Shown here piece by piece: positions 49,608 through 59,072 of a stretch of DNA of 64,000 bases. Location: NCBI RefSeq assembly GCF_965229315.1, contig NZ_CBDDJA010000002.1, forward strand, positions 2,728,001 to 2,792,000, read 5' to 3'. The notes beneath the pieces were generated by a model, which was given only the letters and a program-made list of their open reading frames with translations, was not told the origin of the DNA and made no database searches. The stretch is from Pelomonas sp965229315 (lineage in GTDB: Bacteria; Pseudomonadota; Gammaproteobacteria; Burkholderiales; Burkholderiaceae_C). How positions within the stretch are numbered: the stretch's first letter is position 1; each line of letters starts with the position of its first letter. A program made the position numbers and the translations under genes.

Positions 49608-52429
49608 GGCGCCGGCACCCAGCCGCCCGGCGCGCCGGTGGCGATGGTGGAGTTCTGGAAGATCTCCGCGCGCGATGTCAGGCCGGCAGACGAGCCCAAT
49701 TGCTTGGCCAGCTGGATGTTCGTCGGCACGTTGTTGACCTTGACCGAAGCGATGCCCAGTCGCGCGCCAACATCCAGCGGCGAACCGTTCAGGTCCATGC
49801 TGCCGAACTCACGCCAGCCCACCGCCTCGGTGGTGCCGCCATCGGCCGTGCCGGCCCACGACGGCGGGTTGCTGCCGCAGGTGCCCGTGCCGGTGCCGGT
49901 CTTGCTGGTACCGGTCCCCACGCACCAGCCTTCGGGCAGGATGTGCGGGCCCATCTTCGTGTTCACGAAAGCGATGTGGTCGGTGTAGGTCGTGGCCGTG
50001 GTGCCGCCGCTGCGGGCGAGATACGCCTGCGTCACGGCCGATTCGGCGGTCAGCGCGCTGTTCAGGAAGATGAAGCCCTTGTCGCCCGCCGTCGCGCGCG
50101 ACTGCAGGATGAAGCCCGGGCTGCTGCTGGCGGTGTCGGCCACCGAGCGGATCTCGCAGTCCTCGAACAGGCTGGCCATCACACTGCCCCAGATGAAGTC
50201 CACGTTGCCGGCGATGAGCGACTGGTAGAACCAGGTGTAGCCCTTGAGCTGCAGCGTGTCCTGCTGGCTGAAGAAGTTCATCTGCTTGGCGACCAGGCGC
50301 GCCGCCGCGGCGGTGGTGCTGGTGTTGAAGTAGATCGTCTCGGCCTGGTTGTCCCACGAGGTGCTGCGCACGTGCGGGTTGGTCAGCGTGAAGTTCTGCA
50401 ACGTCAGCAGGTCCGACGTCTCGATCAGGAACGAGGCACGCCCGCCGCCCAGCACGCGGTGGCCCACGGTCTTGCCCGAGGTGCTCAGCGCCGTGCCGGC
50501 AGACGCGCTGCTCGCGCCGCTGCCGGAGTTCAGCGACTCGAAGTTGACGTCGCCCACCACCACGCCGTCACGGCTCTCGCCGACGATGCTGAGGTTGGAC
50601 ACCTTGCGCAGGATGTTCATCTCCGCATAACGGCCGTTGCCCAGCGTGATGACCTTGGGCGTGGCCACCGTGTTGCAGCCGTAGCTGGCGGCACTGTTGG
50701 TGGAGCAGTACTTCATGACCCAGTTCAGCGCGCCCTGCAGCGTGCGGAAGTCGGCCGTGGAGCCGGTGTCATCCACGCGCAGCGAGGTATAGCTGGCGGG
50801 CGCGGCGCGGGTCGTGAACTTCCAGTTGTCGGCCTTGGCGATGCCGGCGAAGTTGGCGCCCTTGATGGTGCCGGCCAGCACGCCGGACTCCATCGTCACG
50901 TAGTACGTGGTGCCGAAGTCGAGCTTGTTGCTGTGCAGCTTGACGGTGGCGGTGCTGCCCTTGACCGTGACCGGGCGGTACCAGACGTAGCGCGCCCAGG
51001 TGGCGCCGTCGGGCATGGCGCCCAGGCCCAGCGCGTCGATCTCCAGGTTGGTGCGGGCCAGCACCGTCTGCGTGTCGGTGGCCGACGGCGCGGGGCTGAC
51101 GTCGATGCTGTCCACCAGCACGTCGTCGCTGGCGCGATAGACGTTGATCTTGCCCGCCGTGCCGATGGCCGGCGTCGCGTCGAACGACAGCGAGAGGGCC
51201 GTGTCGGTGTGCACGCCCGTCTCATTGGCCGCGGGCACCTTGGTGCCGGCCACGTTGTCGACGTTGCCGTTGCCGCTGATCTGCGTCGTGAACTTGCCGG
51301 CGCCGGCCTGGGCCAGCGCGTTGGCCTTCACCAGCGCGACCGGGCGCGGCTTGTACGCGTAGCCGGGCGTGAACGGCGTGCCGGACTTGACGGTGCAGGC
51401 CCCCAACGGCGCGCCGTTGACCGTGGAGCCGCTGTCCTGGAACACGCCGGTCTGGTCGCTGCTCGGGTACATCACGACGCTGTCGCAACCCGTGGCGCCG
51501 TCGATGGCGAAGACGTTGCTGTGCGAAATGACGTTGCCCTGCTTGCCCAGGCCGATGCTGTACAGATGCGGGTAGGGGTTGGCCGTCTTGCTGCCGACGA
51601 AGTAGTTGTTGAAGACGTGCACCTGGCCGAAGCGCACGCGCGGCACGCGCTGACCGGTGCCGTCGAACACGTTGTTGGCGATGGTCACGCGCAGCTTGCC
51701 GGCGTCGCTGGTCAGGCTGTCGGAGCCGCCGATCAGCATGGACTTGTCATGCTGCGTGACGACGTTGTAGGAGACGGTGATCAGGTCCGCGCCCTTGGTG
51801 ATGTCGATGGCACCATCGTGGCATTGCTTGATCTTGCCGTTCTCGATGGGCAGCGTGTCGTCGGTGACGGGCGCGTCGGTGATGGTGTTGCGGTCGATCC
51901 AGACCTGCGTGGCGGTGACGATGCCGATGGCGTCGTACTGCGAGTTCCAGTTGCCTAAAGCGCCGTCGGTCGGGTCCCACACGGGGCCCACGTCGCAGGG
52001 CGCGACGATGTGCAGGTTGCGCACGATGACCTGGCTGACGCTGGTGATGTCGATCCACGCGTTGACGAAGCCGGCGCCGGGGCCTTCGCCGATCAGCGTG
52101 GTGTTGCTCGTGAGCCTGATGCGGGCACGCACCTTCTGGTCGGCCGTGTTCGCGAACGGCGTGCCCTCGGTCATGTCGATGGTGCCGGCCACCTTGATGA
52201 TCTTGGCCGCATTGCCGGCGTTGGCCAGCGCGTTGAGCAGCTCGGCGCGGTTGCGCACGGTGTAGATGTGGTCGGGCGTGGCGGCACTGCCGCCCACGGT
52301 GCCGGCACCCCAGCCGTCGGCCGGGGCGACCTGCAGCGCGGGATCGGTGGCCGCCGAGACCGCAAAGCCGGGCAGGCTCAGCAGCGCGGCGACGGCGGCA
52401 GCCGCGGCAAGCTGTTGGATGGACTTCAT
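49604..52429 (-). CDS. Pectate lyase (PL1) - pectin methylesterase (CE8) fusion, secreted
   Basis: A 941-residue exported fusion. After a signal peptide (to about AVSAA), residues about 30-370 are a PL1 beta-helix (KQCHDGAIDITKGADLITVS, VPRVRFGQVHVFNNYF). Residues about 380-560 look like an Ig-like/Big linker (LSLSFDATPAIGTAGKINVY). From about 590 a CE8 pectinesterase follows (FFSQQDTLQLKG, GNVDFIWGSVMASLFEDCEI with catalytic Asp, YLARSGG, PEGW). CE8 de-esterifies pectin and PL1 cleaves the product, so the two activities are coupled in one chain. It overlaps both operon neighbours by 4 bp. Confidence 0.9.
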   Translation of the reverse strand: MKSIQQLAAAAAVAALLSLPGFAVSAATDPALQVAPADGWGAGTVGGSAATPDHIYTVRNRAELLNALANAGNAAKIIKVAGTIDMTEGTPFANTADQKVRARIRLTSNTTLIGEGPGAGFVNAWIDITSVSQVIVRNLHIVAPCDVGPVWDPTDGALGNWNSQYDAIGIVTATQVWIDRNTITDAPVTDDTLPIENGKIKQCHDGAIDITKGADLITVSYNVVTQHDKSMLIGGSDSLTSDAGKLRVTIANNVFDGTGQRVPRVRFGQVHVFNNYFVGSKTANPYPHLYSIGLGKQGNVISHSNVFAIDGATGCDSVVMYPSSDQTGVFQDSGSTVNGAPLGACTVKSGTPFTPGYAYKPRPVALVKANALAQAGAGKFTTQISGNGNVDNVAGTKVPAANETGVHTDTALSLSFDATPAIGTAGKINVYRASDDVLVDSIDVSPAPSATDTQTVLARTNLEIDALGLGAMPDGATWARYVWYRPVTVKGSTATVKLHSNKLDFGTTYYVTMESGVLAGTIKGANFAGIAKADNWKFTTRAAPASYTSLRVDDTGSTADFRTLQGALNWVMKYCSTNSAASYGCNTVATPKVITLGNGRYAEMNILRKVSNLSIVGESRDGVVVGDVNFESLNSGSGASSASAGTALSTSGKTVGHRVLGGGRASFLIETSDLLTLQNFTLTNPHVRSTSWDNQAETIYFNTSTTAAAARLVAKQMNFFSQQDTLQLKGYTWFYQSLIAGNVDFIWGSVMASLFEDCEIRSVADTASSSPGFILQSRATAGDKGFIFLNSALTAESAVTQAYLARSGGTTATTYTDHIAFVNTKMGPHILPEGWCVGTGTSKTGTGTGTCGSNPPSWAGTADGGTTEAVGWREFGSMDLNGSPLDVGARLGIASVKVNNVPTNIQLAKQLGSSAGLTSRAEIFQNSTIATGAPGGWVPAP

Positions 52430-52995
52430 GCGGCCCTCCTGGCGCGACGCAGCATCAGCAGGCCCAGGCCTGCGCCCAGCAGCACGACGGAGGCAGGCTC
52501 GGGCACGGCGGCGACGTTGATCTGCGCGGTGAAGCTGCCGAACTCGGTGGTGAAGCTCAGGTTGCTGAACGTGACGCTCACGCTGTGGTCGTTGACGACC
52601 TGGTAGCTGATGCTGCCGCCGTTGATGCCGCTCACGTCCAGCGCGGCAAAGCCGGTGATGGGCTGCGCCAGGCCTGCGAAGCTGAAGCTCAGCGTGTAGC
52701 TGCCGGGCAGCGCCGTGCCGCCGGTGTTGTTCCAGATCTCGACATGGCCGTCGGCAAAGAAGTCGATGGCCACGGCCGTGTCCCGCGTCAGGTACTCCAG
52801 GTCGGCCGGCGCGAGCGCGGTCACGTTGCTGCCGGGCTCGTCCGCGAACAGGTGGTCCAGCCCCAGCAGCGCGGTGGCGGCGCCGCTGGCGGTCCCGGTG
52901 ATGAGGGTGCCGGCCGGCAGCGCGTCGGCGGCGCGGGCGGTGCTGGCCGCGAGCAATGCAGCGGCCAGGACCGCCAGGGTCTTGTGGGTCTTCAT
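52426..52995 (-). CDS. PEP-CTERM protein in the pectinase operon
   Basis: A 189-residue exported protein: signal peptide (to about STARA), a beta-rich ectodomain (AIDFFADGHVEIWNNTGGTA, SFTTEFGSFTAQINV) and tail VPEPASVVLLGAGLGLLML plus RRARRA. It is the first gene of the operon with the PL1-CE8 fusion and the acetylesterase (ATGA overlap). The sorting tail implies exosortase processing. It may keep pectinases or pectin near the surface, but this is inference; the ectodomain is not a recognised carbohydrate-binding module. Confidence 0.83.
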   Translation of the reverse strand: MKTHKTLAVLAAALLAASTARAADALPAGTLITGTASGAATALLGLDHLFADEPGSNVTALAPADLEYLTRDTAVAIDFFADGHVEIWNNTGGTALPGSYTLSFSFAGLAQPITGFAALDVSGINGGSISYQVVNDHSVSVTFSNLSFTTEFGSFTAQINVAAVPEPASVVLLGAGLGLLMLRRARRAA

Positions 52996-53126
52996 GGGCT
53001 TGTCTCCGTGAGTGAGCCTGACCCACCGTCCCGAAGGAAGGCAGCCGGCCCGGTTTTATGTACGGGAAGAAAAACAGGGGCACAGACTGCGGTCCGTGCC
53101 CCTGGTGTCGCTAGGCCATCGCTGGC

Positions 53127-56063
53127 TTAGAACTTGTAGCGCGCACCGATCAGGTACTCGCGGCCGGTCACGTGGTAGACGACCGGGCTGTTGCGCTGGC
53201 GGCTGATGAACTGGTCATTGACCTCGTTCGTCAGGTTCACGCCTTCCAGCGTCAGGTCCAGGTTGTTCGTGAGCTTGTAGCTCAGCGACAGGTCCACGTT
53301 CTTGGTGCCGTTCTTGCCTTCCACGTCGTTGTTGTTCTGGCCCGGCACGCGGGTCAGGAACGACGAGCGCTTGGACACCGACACGCGGGCGCTGAACGTG
53401 CCGTCGTCGTAGTACAGCGTGCCGTTGGCGGACGTGGGCGACATGTTGACCAGGTCGTCGACGATGACGCTGTTGCTGGTGGGCGAGACCAGGTAGGTGA
53501 TCTTGGATTGCACCTTGGTGTAGTTCAACAGCACGCCGAAGTTCTTGCCCCAGCCCGGCAGGAAGTTGAAGGGCTGCTGGAAGTTGATCTCGAAGCCCTT
53601 GAGCTTGCCCCCGGGCGTGTTGATCGGCGTCGTGTACTGGAAGACCTCGTCGCCCGTGAAGTTGGACGGCAGCAGCGACAGCGGCAGGCCCGAGTCCTTG
53701 AAGGCGATGTTGGTGCGCAGGCTCTGGATGTAGGTGTCGATGTTCTTCTGGAACAGGCCGATGCCGATGAAGCCGTTGCGGTCGTGGTACCACTCGGCGC
53801 TGAAGTCGAAGGTCTTGGCGCGGAACGGCTTCAGGTAGGGGTTGCCTGCCGTGATGCTCAGCGTGCCCGTGGTGGAGATCGAGCCGCCGGGGTTCAGGTT
53901 GCCGAGCTGCGGGCGGGCCATGGCCTTGGCCGCGGCGAACCGCAGGATGACGTCGGGCGCCACGGTGGCGGCCAGGTTGATGGCCGGCAGCGTGTCGTTG
54001 TACTTGTTGACGGTCGTGACCTCGGTGCCGCCGCCCGTGGACTGGTAGCCGGTGGCGATCTGCTCGGTCGTCACGTAGCGCACGCCGACGTTGCCGTCCA
54101 CCTTGATGCCGAACGGGCGACGGGTGAACTCGGCCATCAGGTAGCCGCCCTGGTCGGTTTCCTGCACGGCGCGGTTGTTGCCGCGGGCGTTGCCGTTGGT
54201 GGTGGAAGTCAGCGTGAAGTCGCCGGGGCCGCCGGCCGGGCCGCTCTTGATGCAGTTGCAGTAGATGTCGTAGGCCGCCACGATGGCCGACAGGTTGGGG
54301 ATGACCCAGGCCGTCGGCACGCCGGCGGGCAGCGACAAGCCCTTGCCGAAGCCGCTCAGCGTCGTCGTCAGGCCGCCAGCGACCGCCGCGGCCGGCGCGA
54401 AGATGGTGTCGTTCTGGTTGACGCGGCGGAACTCATAGGTGTCGAACTTGTAGCGCTTGTGCTGCACGCCGCCCTTGATGAGCACGTCGTTCATGGGCTC
54501 CCAGGTCAGGTCGAGCTGGGCGACGTCGTTGCGGTTGTTGGCCCCCTGCGGACGGATGCGGATCTCGCTGGTCGTCGTGTTGGTGACGGTGGCCGGCTGC
54601 GTGCCGGTGGCCACGACAGGCACGCCGACGATCTGCATCGCGCCGTTGGCGGCGGTCACATCGAACGGGTAGCTGATGACCGGCAGGCGGTCGTTGCCGC
54701 GGAAGTCGAGCGTGTAGCCGTTGACGTTCAGCGCGTCCAGCGTCGTCGTCGTCTGCACCGGGTTGCGGAACTTGGAGTCCGCGCGGCCCAGCTTGACCTG
54801 CGCACGGAAGGTGTCGCTGAACTCGTGCTCCACCGTCAGCGTCGGCTGCGTGAAGGTGGTGGACAGCTCGTCATAGCGCGACTCGGCGCGCACGTCCACG
54901 CCGTTGAATTTGCCGTAGGTCAGCGCGCCGTTGGCGTCGTACTGCGCCTCGACCACGCTGGTCTGCGGCTTGCCGCCCTGCGCGGCGGTGCGGCTGAAGG
55001 AGATGGCTTCCAGGAAGTCTTCCTGGCGCGTCGCCTTGAGCTTGGAGTACAGCATGTCCAGGCTGACCAGCGTGGTGTCGGCCGGGCGCCACTGCACCGA
55101 GCCGGTCAGGCCCACGCGATCCTGGTCGTGCGTGAGGCGGCCGTAGCGCGGCAGGCGCGGATGGAAGTTGGCGGCGCTGCTGGCGGTGTTGTAGGCCGCG
55201 ATGGTGTCGGTGGTGCCGGTCAGGCGCGGCACGCCCTGTGCAGCCGGGCCGCAGGTGGTGGCCGTGGAGTTGCTCGGGTTGGCCGTCACGCCGGTCGGCG
55301 CGCACCAGCCGCCGGAGGACGCGCCGTTGTCCCAGCGCACGGTCGAGAAGCCTTCCTCGTACAGGCGGCGCTTGGACAGCGCGCCCGACACCAGCACGCC
55401 GAAGGTCTTGTCGGCGAAGGTGTTGGAGACGAGGAACGCGGCGCGCGGGTCGGTCTTGCCGATCAGGTCGTTGTAGCGGCCCTTCAGCGACGCGGTGGCG
55501 ACGAAGCCCTTCAGGTCGAACGGCCGCGCGGCCTGCAGGTCCACGGTGGCGCCCAGCGAGCCTTCGTCGATGTCGGCCTGGTTGCTCTTGCGCACCGTCA
55601 GGCTGTTGAACAGTTCGGACGCGAACACGTTGAAGTCGAAGCCGCGGCTGCGGTTGGCGCCGCCGGAGCTGTCGGTGCCGCCGGTGGTGGCCAGCGCCTC
55701 GATGCCGTTGATTCGCACCCGCGTGAAATCGGCGCCCAGGCCGCGCACGGTGATGTTGCGGCCTTCGCCCGCGTCGCGGTCGATGACGACGCCGGGCACG
55801 CGCTGCAGCGACTCGGCCAGGTTGGTGTCGGGGAACTTGGCGATGTCCTCGGACTTGATGACGTCGACGATGCCCTTGTCCTGGCGCTTGGCGTTCAGCG
55901 CGCTTTCAAGCGACGCGCGGATGCCAGTCACGGTGACGGTCTCGAGCTGGTTCTTGGACGCGTCGGCCGGCGCCTGCTGCGCCCAGGCGGGCGCGGCGAG
56001 CAGCGTGACGGCCAGGGCCACCGGGCTCAGCGCGAGGCGGTGGGACGAAGGGAATGCGGGCAT
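53127..56063 (-). CDS. TonB-dependent receptor (Xanthomonas/Caulobacter type), probable oligogalacturonide importer
   Basis: A 978-residue outer-membrane receptor: signal peptide, TonB box region (LETVTVTGIRASLESALNAK in part), plug (FPDTNLAESLQRVPGVVIDR, in part) with AGEGRNITVRGLG, and barrel ending in LIGARYKF. This subfamily with the ASLESAL-x-K box imports oligosaccharides in polysaccharide-degrading bacteria. The start at 56063 follows AGGAGA. The divergent position next to kduI and the pectinases points to oligogalacturonide uptake. Confidence 0.9.
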   Translation of the reverse strand: MPAFPSSHRLALSPVALAVTLLAAPAWAQQAPADASKNQLETVTVTGIRASLESALNAKRQDKGIVDVIKSEDIAKFPDTNLAESLQRVPGVVIDRDAGEGRNITVRGLGADFTRVRINGIEALATTGGTDSSGGANRSRGFDFNVFASELFNSLTVRKSNQADIDEGSLGATVDLQAARPFDLKGFVATASLKGRYNDLIGKTDPRAAFLVSNTFADKTFGVLVSGALSKRRLYEEGFSTVRWDNGASSGGWCAPTGVTANPSNSTATTCGPAAQGVPRLTGTTDTIAAYNTASSAANFHPRLPRYGRLTHDQDRVGLTGSVQWRPADTTLVSLDMLYSKLKATRQEDFLEAISFSRTAAQGGKPQTSVVEAQYDANGALTYGKFNGVDVRAESRYDELSTTFTQPTLTVEHEFSDTFRAQVKLGRADSKFRNPVQTTTTLDALNVNGYTLDFRGNDRLPVISYPFDVTAANGAMQIVGVPVVATGTQPATVTNTTTSEIRIRPQGANNRNDVAQLDLTWEPMNDVLIKGGVQHKRYKFDTYEFRRVNQNDTIFAPAAAVAGGLTTTLSGFGKGLSLPAGVPTAWVIPNLSAIVAAYDIYCNCIKSGPAGGPGDFTLTSTTNGNARGNNRAVQETDQGGYLMAEFTRRPFGIKVDGNVGVRYVTTEQIATGYQSTGGGTEVTTVNKYNDTLPAINLAATVAPDVILRFAAAKAMARPQLGNLNPGGSISTTGTLSITAGNPYLKPFRAKTFDFSAEWYHDRNGFIGIGLFQKNIDTYIQSLRTNIAFKDSGLPLSLLPSNFTGDEVFQYTTPINTPGGKLKGFEINFQQPFNFLPGWGKNFGVLLNYTKVQSKITYLVSPTSNSVIVDDLVNMSPTSANGTLYYDDGTFSARVSVSKRSSFLTRVPGQNNNDVEGKNGTKNVDLSLSYKLTNNLDLTLEGVNLTNEVNDQFISRQRNSPVVYHVTGREYLIGARYKF

Positions 56064-56498
56064 GTCGATGTCTCCTGGTGCGGAGCCGCCCTGGGCGCTA
56101 GCGCGGGCTGCTCTCGGGTTCTTGGATGGGTCTTGGCTCACCCGGGCGCACGCAGGGCACCCGTCGATCTTCACGCCGGCTCCGCTGCAGTGCGGGCGCC
56201 GGCGGTTCGCAGCGGCTACAGGTCGTCGCCGCGGCGAGGGGAAAACTGGTCTGCCAGCAGGCCGCCCGGGACGCGTGTCTTGCCGCTGTCGTCGTTGTGG
56301 AAATGGGCGCTCATGGCTTGTCTCAGAAGGCTTCTCGGGCTGTCTTGCGAACGATCATAGGCGGAAGCGCAAAAAATCGGAACACCGGTTCACTAATTAG
56401 AAACCATGATTCCGCAGCTCTTTGCGACGCCCTAAAGTCCGACCACCGGAAAAGTGAAATCGCGTTTCAACTGATCCGGCACCGCCAGTCAGCACCCC
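56064..56498. other. Divergent intergenic region between the TonB receptor and kduI
   Basis: 435 bp without a supported gene; it must carry two divergent promoters. It contains a perfect CTAATTAG palindrome (56393-56400, inside imperfect GGTT...AACC arms) and the TGAAATCGCGTTTCA operator (56455-56469). Upstream of the receptor, AGGAGA marks its ribosome site. Confidence 0.55.
56455..56469. promoter_or_regulatory. KdgR-like operator upstream of kduI
   Basis: TGAAATCGCGTTTCA is a palindrome with perfect TGAAA/TTTCA arms, 30 bp before the kduI start. It is nearly the same as the site before kdgK. Enterobacterial KdgR sites share TGAAA...TTTCA arms, though this organism's regulator is unknown. 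Confidence 0.6.
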
Positions 56499-57335
56499 AT
56501 GGACATCCGCCAGCCCCTCCACAGCGACCACGCCCGCAGCCTCGACACGGCGGGCCTGCGCCGGCACTTCCTCGTCGAGTCGCTGTTCCAGCCCGACGCG
56601 GCGACGCTGACCTACAGCCAGATCGACCGCATCATCGTCGGCGGCATCCAGCCGGTGACCAAGGCCGTGACCTTCGCCCCCGAACTGGGTCGGCACACCG
56701 GCACCGAGTTCTTCCTGCAGCGCCGCGAGCTGGGCCTGATCAACATCGGCGGCGCCGCGCGCGTGACGGTGGACACGCAGGTGCACGACGTCGGCCCGCG
56801 CGAGGCGCTGTATGTGGGTCAGGGCGCACGCGAGATCACGTTCGAGAGCGTGGACGCGCAGCAGCCGGCCAAGCTGTACTTCAACAGCGCGCCGGCGCAC
56901 ACGCCCTACCCGACTCGCAAGGTCACGCAGGCCCAGGCGTCGCCCGAGACGCTGGGCAGCACCGAGACCAGCAACCGCCGCACGATCTACAAATACCTCG
57001 TGCCCGACGTGCTGCCCACCTGCCAGCTGCTGATGGGCCTGACGCAGCTGGAGCCCGGCTCGCTGTGGAACACCATGCCCTGCCACACGCACGAGCGGCG
57101 CATGGAGGTGTACTTCTATTTCGACATGAGCGAGCAGGCGGTCGTCTTCCACATGCTGGGCGAACCCACCGAGACCCGCCACCTGGTCGTGCGCAACGAA
57201 CAGGCCGTCATCAGCCCGAGCTGGTCCATCCACAGCGGTGTGGGCACGCAGGCCTACACCTTCATCTGGGGCATGGTCGGCGAGAACCAGATCTTCAAAG
57301 ACATGGACCACGTGCCCATGACCACCCTGCGCTAA
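56499..57335 (+). CDS. kduI: 5-dehydro-4-deoxy-D-glucuronate isomerase (KduI)
   Basis: A 278-residue cupin isomerase: RRHFLVESLFQPDAATLTYS, IDRIIVGGIQPVTKAV, and the zinc site HTHERRMEVYFYFD. It converts 5-keto-4-deoxyuronate (DKI) to 3-deoxy-D-glycero-2,5-hexodiulosonate (DKII). The ATG at 56499 gives the full family length. It is the first gene of an operon with kduD and the Tog-type transporter, under the KdgR-like operator. Confidence 0.94.
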   Translation: MDIRQPLHSDHARSLDTAGLRRHFLVESLFQPDAATLTYSQIDRIIVGGIQPVTKAVTFAPELGRHTGTEFFLQRRELGLINIGGAARVTVDTQVHDVGPREALYVGQGAREITFESVDAQQPAKLYFNSAPAHTPYPTRKVTQAQASPETLGSTETSNRRTIYKYLVPDVLPTCQLLMGLTQLEPGSLWNTMPCHTHERRMEVYFYFDMSEQAVVFHMLGEPTETRHLVVRNEQAVISPSWSIHSGVGTQAYTFIWGMVGENQIFKDMDHVPMTTLR

Positions 57336-57350
57336 ACGAGACAAGACAAC

Positions 57351-58112
57351 ATGGTGCTTGAACACTTCCAACTGGCCGGCAAGACGGCCATCGTCACCGG
57401 CTGCAACACGGGCCTGGGCCAGGGCATGGCCCTGGCGCTGGCCGAGGCCGGGGCCGACATCGTCGGCGTCAACGTCTCCGAGCCCGACGAGACCCGTGTC
57501 GCCGTCGAGAAGCTGGGCCGCAAGTTCCTGGACCTGCGCGCCAACCTGGCCGAGGTCAGCGGCATCGCCGACCTGGTGGCCCAGGCCAAGGCGCTGAACG
57601 GCGAGGTGCACATCCTGGTCAACAATGCCGGCATCATCCGCCGCGAGGACGCGATCAAGTTCTCCGAGGCCGACTGGGACGACGTGATGGACCTGAACCT
57701 GAAATCGGTGTTCTTCCTGTCGCAGGCCGTGGCCAAGGTCTTCCTGGCCCAGGGCAGCGGCGGCAAGATCATCAACATCGCGTCGATGCTGAGCTTCCAG
57801 GGCGGCGTGCGCGTGCCGTCGTACACGGCCAGCAAGAGCGGCGTCATGGGCATCACGCGGCTGATGGCCAACGAGTGGGCGTCGCAGGGCATCAACGTCA
57901 ATGCCATCGCCCCCGGCTACATGGCGACCAACAACACCGCCGCGCTGCGTGCCGACGAGCAGCGCAACAGCGCCATCCTCGAACGCATTCCCGCAGCACG
58001 CTGGGGCAAGCCCGAGGACCTGGCCGGCCCCGTCGTGTTCCTGGCCTCCAAGGCGTCCGACTACGTCAACGGCTACACCATCGCCGTGGACGGCGGCTGG
58101 CTGGCCCGCTGA
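57351..58112 (+). CDS. kduD: 2-deoxy-D-gluconate 3-dehydrogenase / DKII reductase (KduD)
   Basis: A 253-residue short-chain dehydrogenase: TGCNTGLGQGMA cofactor motif, NNAGIIRREDA, active-site Ser-Tyr-x-x-x-Lys with SYTASKSG (Tyr and Lys), and GGWLAR at the end. It reduces DKII to 2-keto-3-deoxygluconate (KDG). It lies 15 bp after kduI. The order kduI-kduD is the usual pectin pair. Confidence 0.93.
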   Translation: MVLEHFQLAGKTAIVTGCNTGLGQGMALALAEAGADIVGVNVSEPDETRVAVEKLGRKFLDLRANLAEVSGIADLVAQAKALNGEVHILVNNAGIIRREDAIKFSEADWDDVMDLNLKSVFFLSQAVAKVFLAQGSGGKIINIASMLSFQGGVRVPSYTASKSGVMGITRLMANEWASQGINVNAIAPGYMATNNTAALRADEQRNSAILERIPAARWGKPEDLAGPVVFLASKASDYVNGYTIAVDGGWLAR

Positions 58113-58184
58113 TCGCTCCCGCAGTACGAGGCCGCAACAATGCGGGCCCGTTGAATAGAAAGCCACCGAGGAGACACCGGGGCG

Positions 58185-59072
58185 ATGTACGAGAACAAAA
58201 AACTGGGCTTCCTGTTCGTGCTGCCGTTCGTGCTGGGCGTGCTGCTGTTCAAGGCCTTCCCGTTCGTGATGAGCTTCGCGCTCAGCTTCACGCAGTACGA
58301 CCTGATCGACCCGCCGGAGTGGGTGGGCCTGCGCAACTACGAGGAGATGCTGAGCGGCGACCCACTGTTCCGCAAATCGCTGGGCGTCACGCTCACCTTC
58401 GCGCTGCTGGCCGTGCCGCTGCGCGTGGGCTTCGCCCTCGTCGTGGCCCAGGTGCTGAATTTCCGCCTCAAAGGCATCAACGCCTTCCGTGCGGCGTTCT
58501 ACATCCCGTCCATCCTGGGCGGCTCCATCGCCGTCGCGGTGCTGTGGCGCTTCGTGTTCGCCAAGTACGGCCTGGTCAACATCATCCTGGGCAAGCTGGG
58601 CTTCGAGCCCATCCCCTGGCTGGCCGACGAGCACTACTCGATGTGGACCATCGTGCTGCTGTTCACCTGGCAGTTCGGCTCGGCCTGCGTCATCTTCCTG
58701 GCCGCGCTGCAGAACGTGCCGAAGTCGCTGTACGAGGCCGCCGAGATCGACGGCGCCAGCGTCAACCAGCAGTTCTGGAAGATCACCGTGCCGCTGATCA
58801 CGCCGGTCATCTTCTTCAACCTGATCATGCAGATGGTGCATGCCTTCCAGGAGTTCAACGGTCCCTACCTCATCACCGAGGGCGGCCCCCTGCATTCCAC
58901 CTACGTGCTGGCGCTGTACATCTACGACCAGAGCTTCCGTTTCTTCAACCTGGGCTACGGCGCGGCGCTGAGCTGGGTGCTGTTCGCCCTCGTCGGCGGG
59001 CTGGCGGCGATCTCGTTCTGGACCAGCAAATACTGGGTGTTCTACGCCGGTGAGAAAGAGAGCAAGAAGTGA
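58185..59072 (+). CDS. togM: ABC sugar transporter permease (TogM-like)
   Basis: A 295-residue MalF-type permease with six membrane helices and the EAA loop for the ATPase (NVPKSLYEAAEIDGASVNQ). The upstream genes kduI-kduD and the order permease-permease-ATPase-binding protein are those of TogMNAB, the oligogalacturonide importer. The symbol is by context; sequence alone would allow another carbohydrate. Its stop overlaps the next gene's GTG start by 4 bp. Confidence 0.82.
   Translation: MYENKKLGFLFVLPFVLGVLLFKAFPFVMSFALSFTQYDLIDPPEWVGLRNYEEMLSGDPLFRKSLGVTLTFALLAVPLRVGFALVVAQVLNFRLKGINAFRAAFYIPSILGGSIAVAVLWRFVFAKYGLVNIILGKLGFEPIPWLADEHYSMWTIVLLFTWQFGSACVIFLAALQNVPKSLYEAAEIDGASVNQQFWKITVPLITPVIFFNLIMQMVHAFQEFNGPYLITEGGPLHSTYVLALYIYDQSFRFFNLGYGAALSWVLFALVGGLAAISFWTSKYWVFYAGEKESKK

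Noticed and set aside
49604..53083. A 1159-codon frame suggesting an N-terminal extension of the pectinase
   Set aside because: The extra part runs antisense-like through the PEP-CTERM gene in another frame; the signal peptide starts at 52429.
53172..56360. A 1062-codon plus-strand frame opposite the large TonB receptor
   Set aside because: Val/Gly/Arg-rich shadow translation with no domain; the receptor on the other strand is certain.
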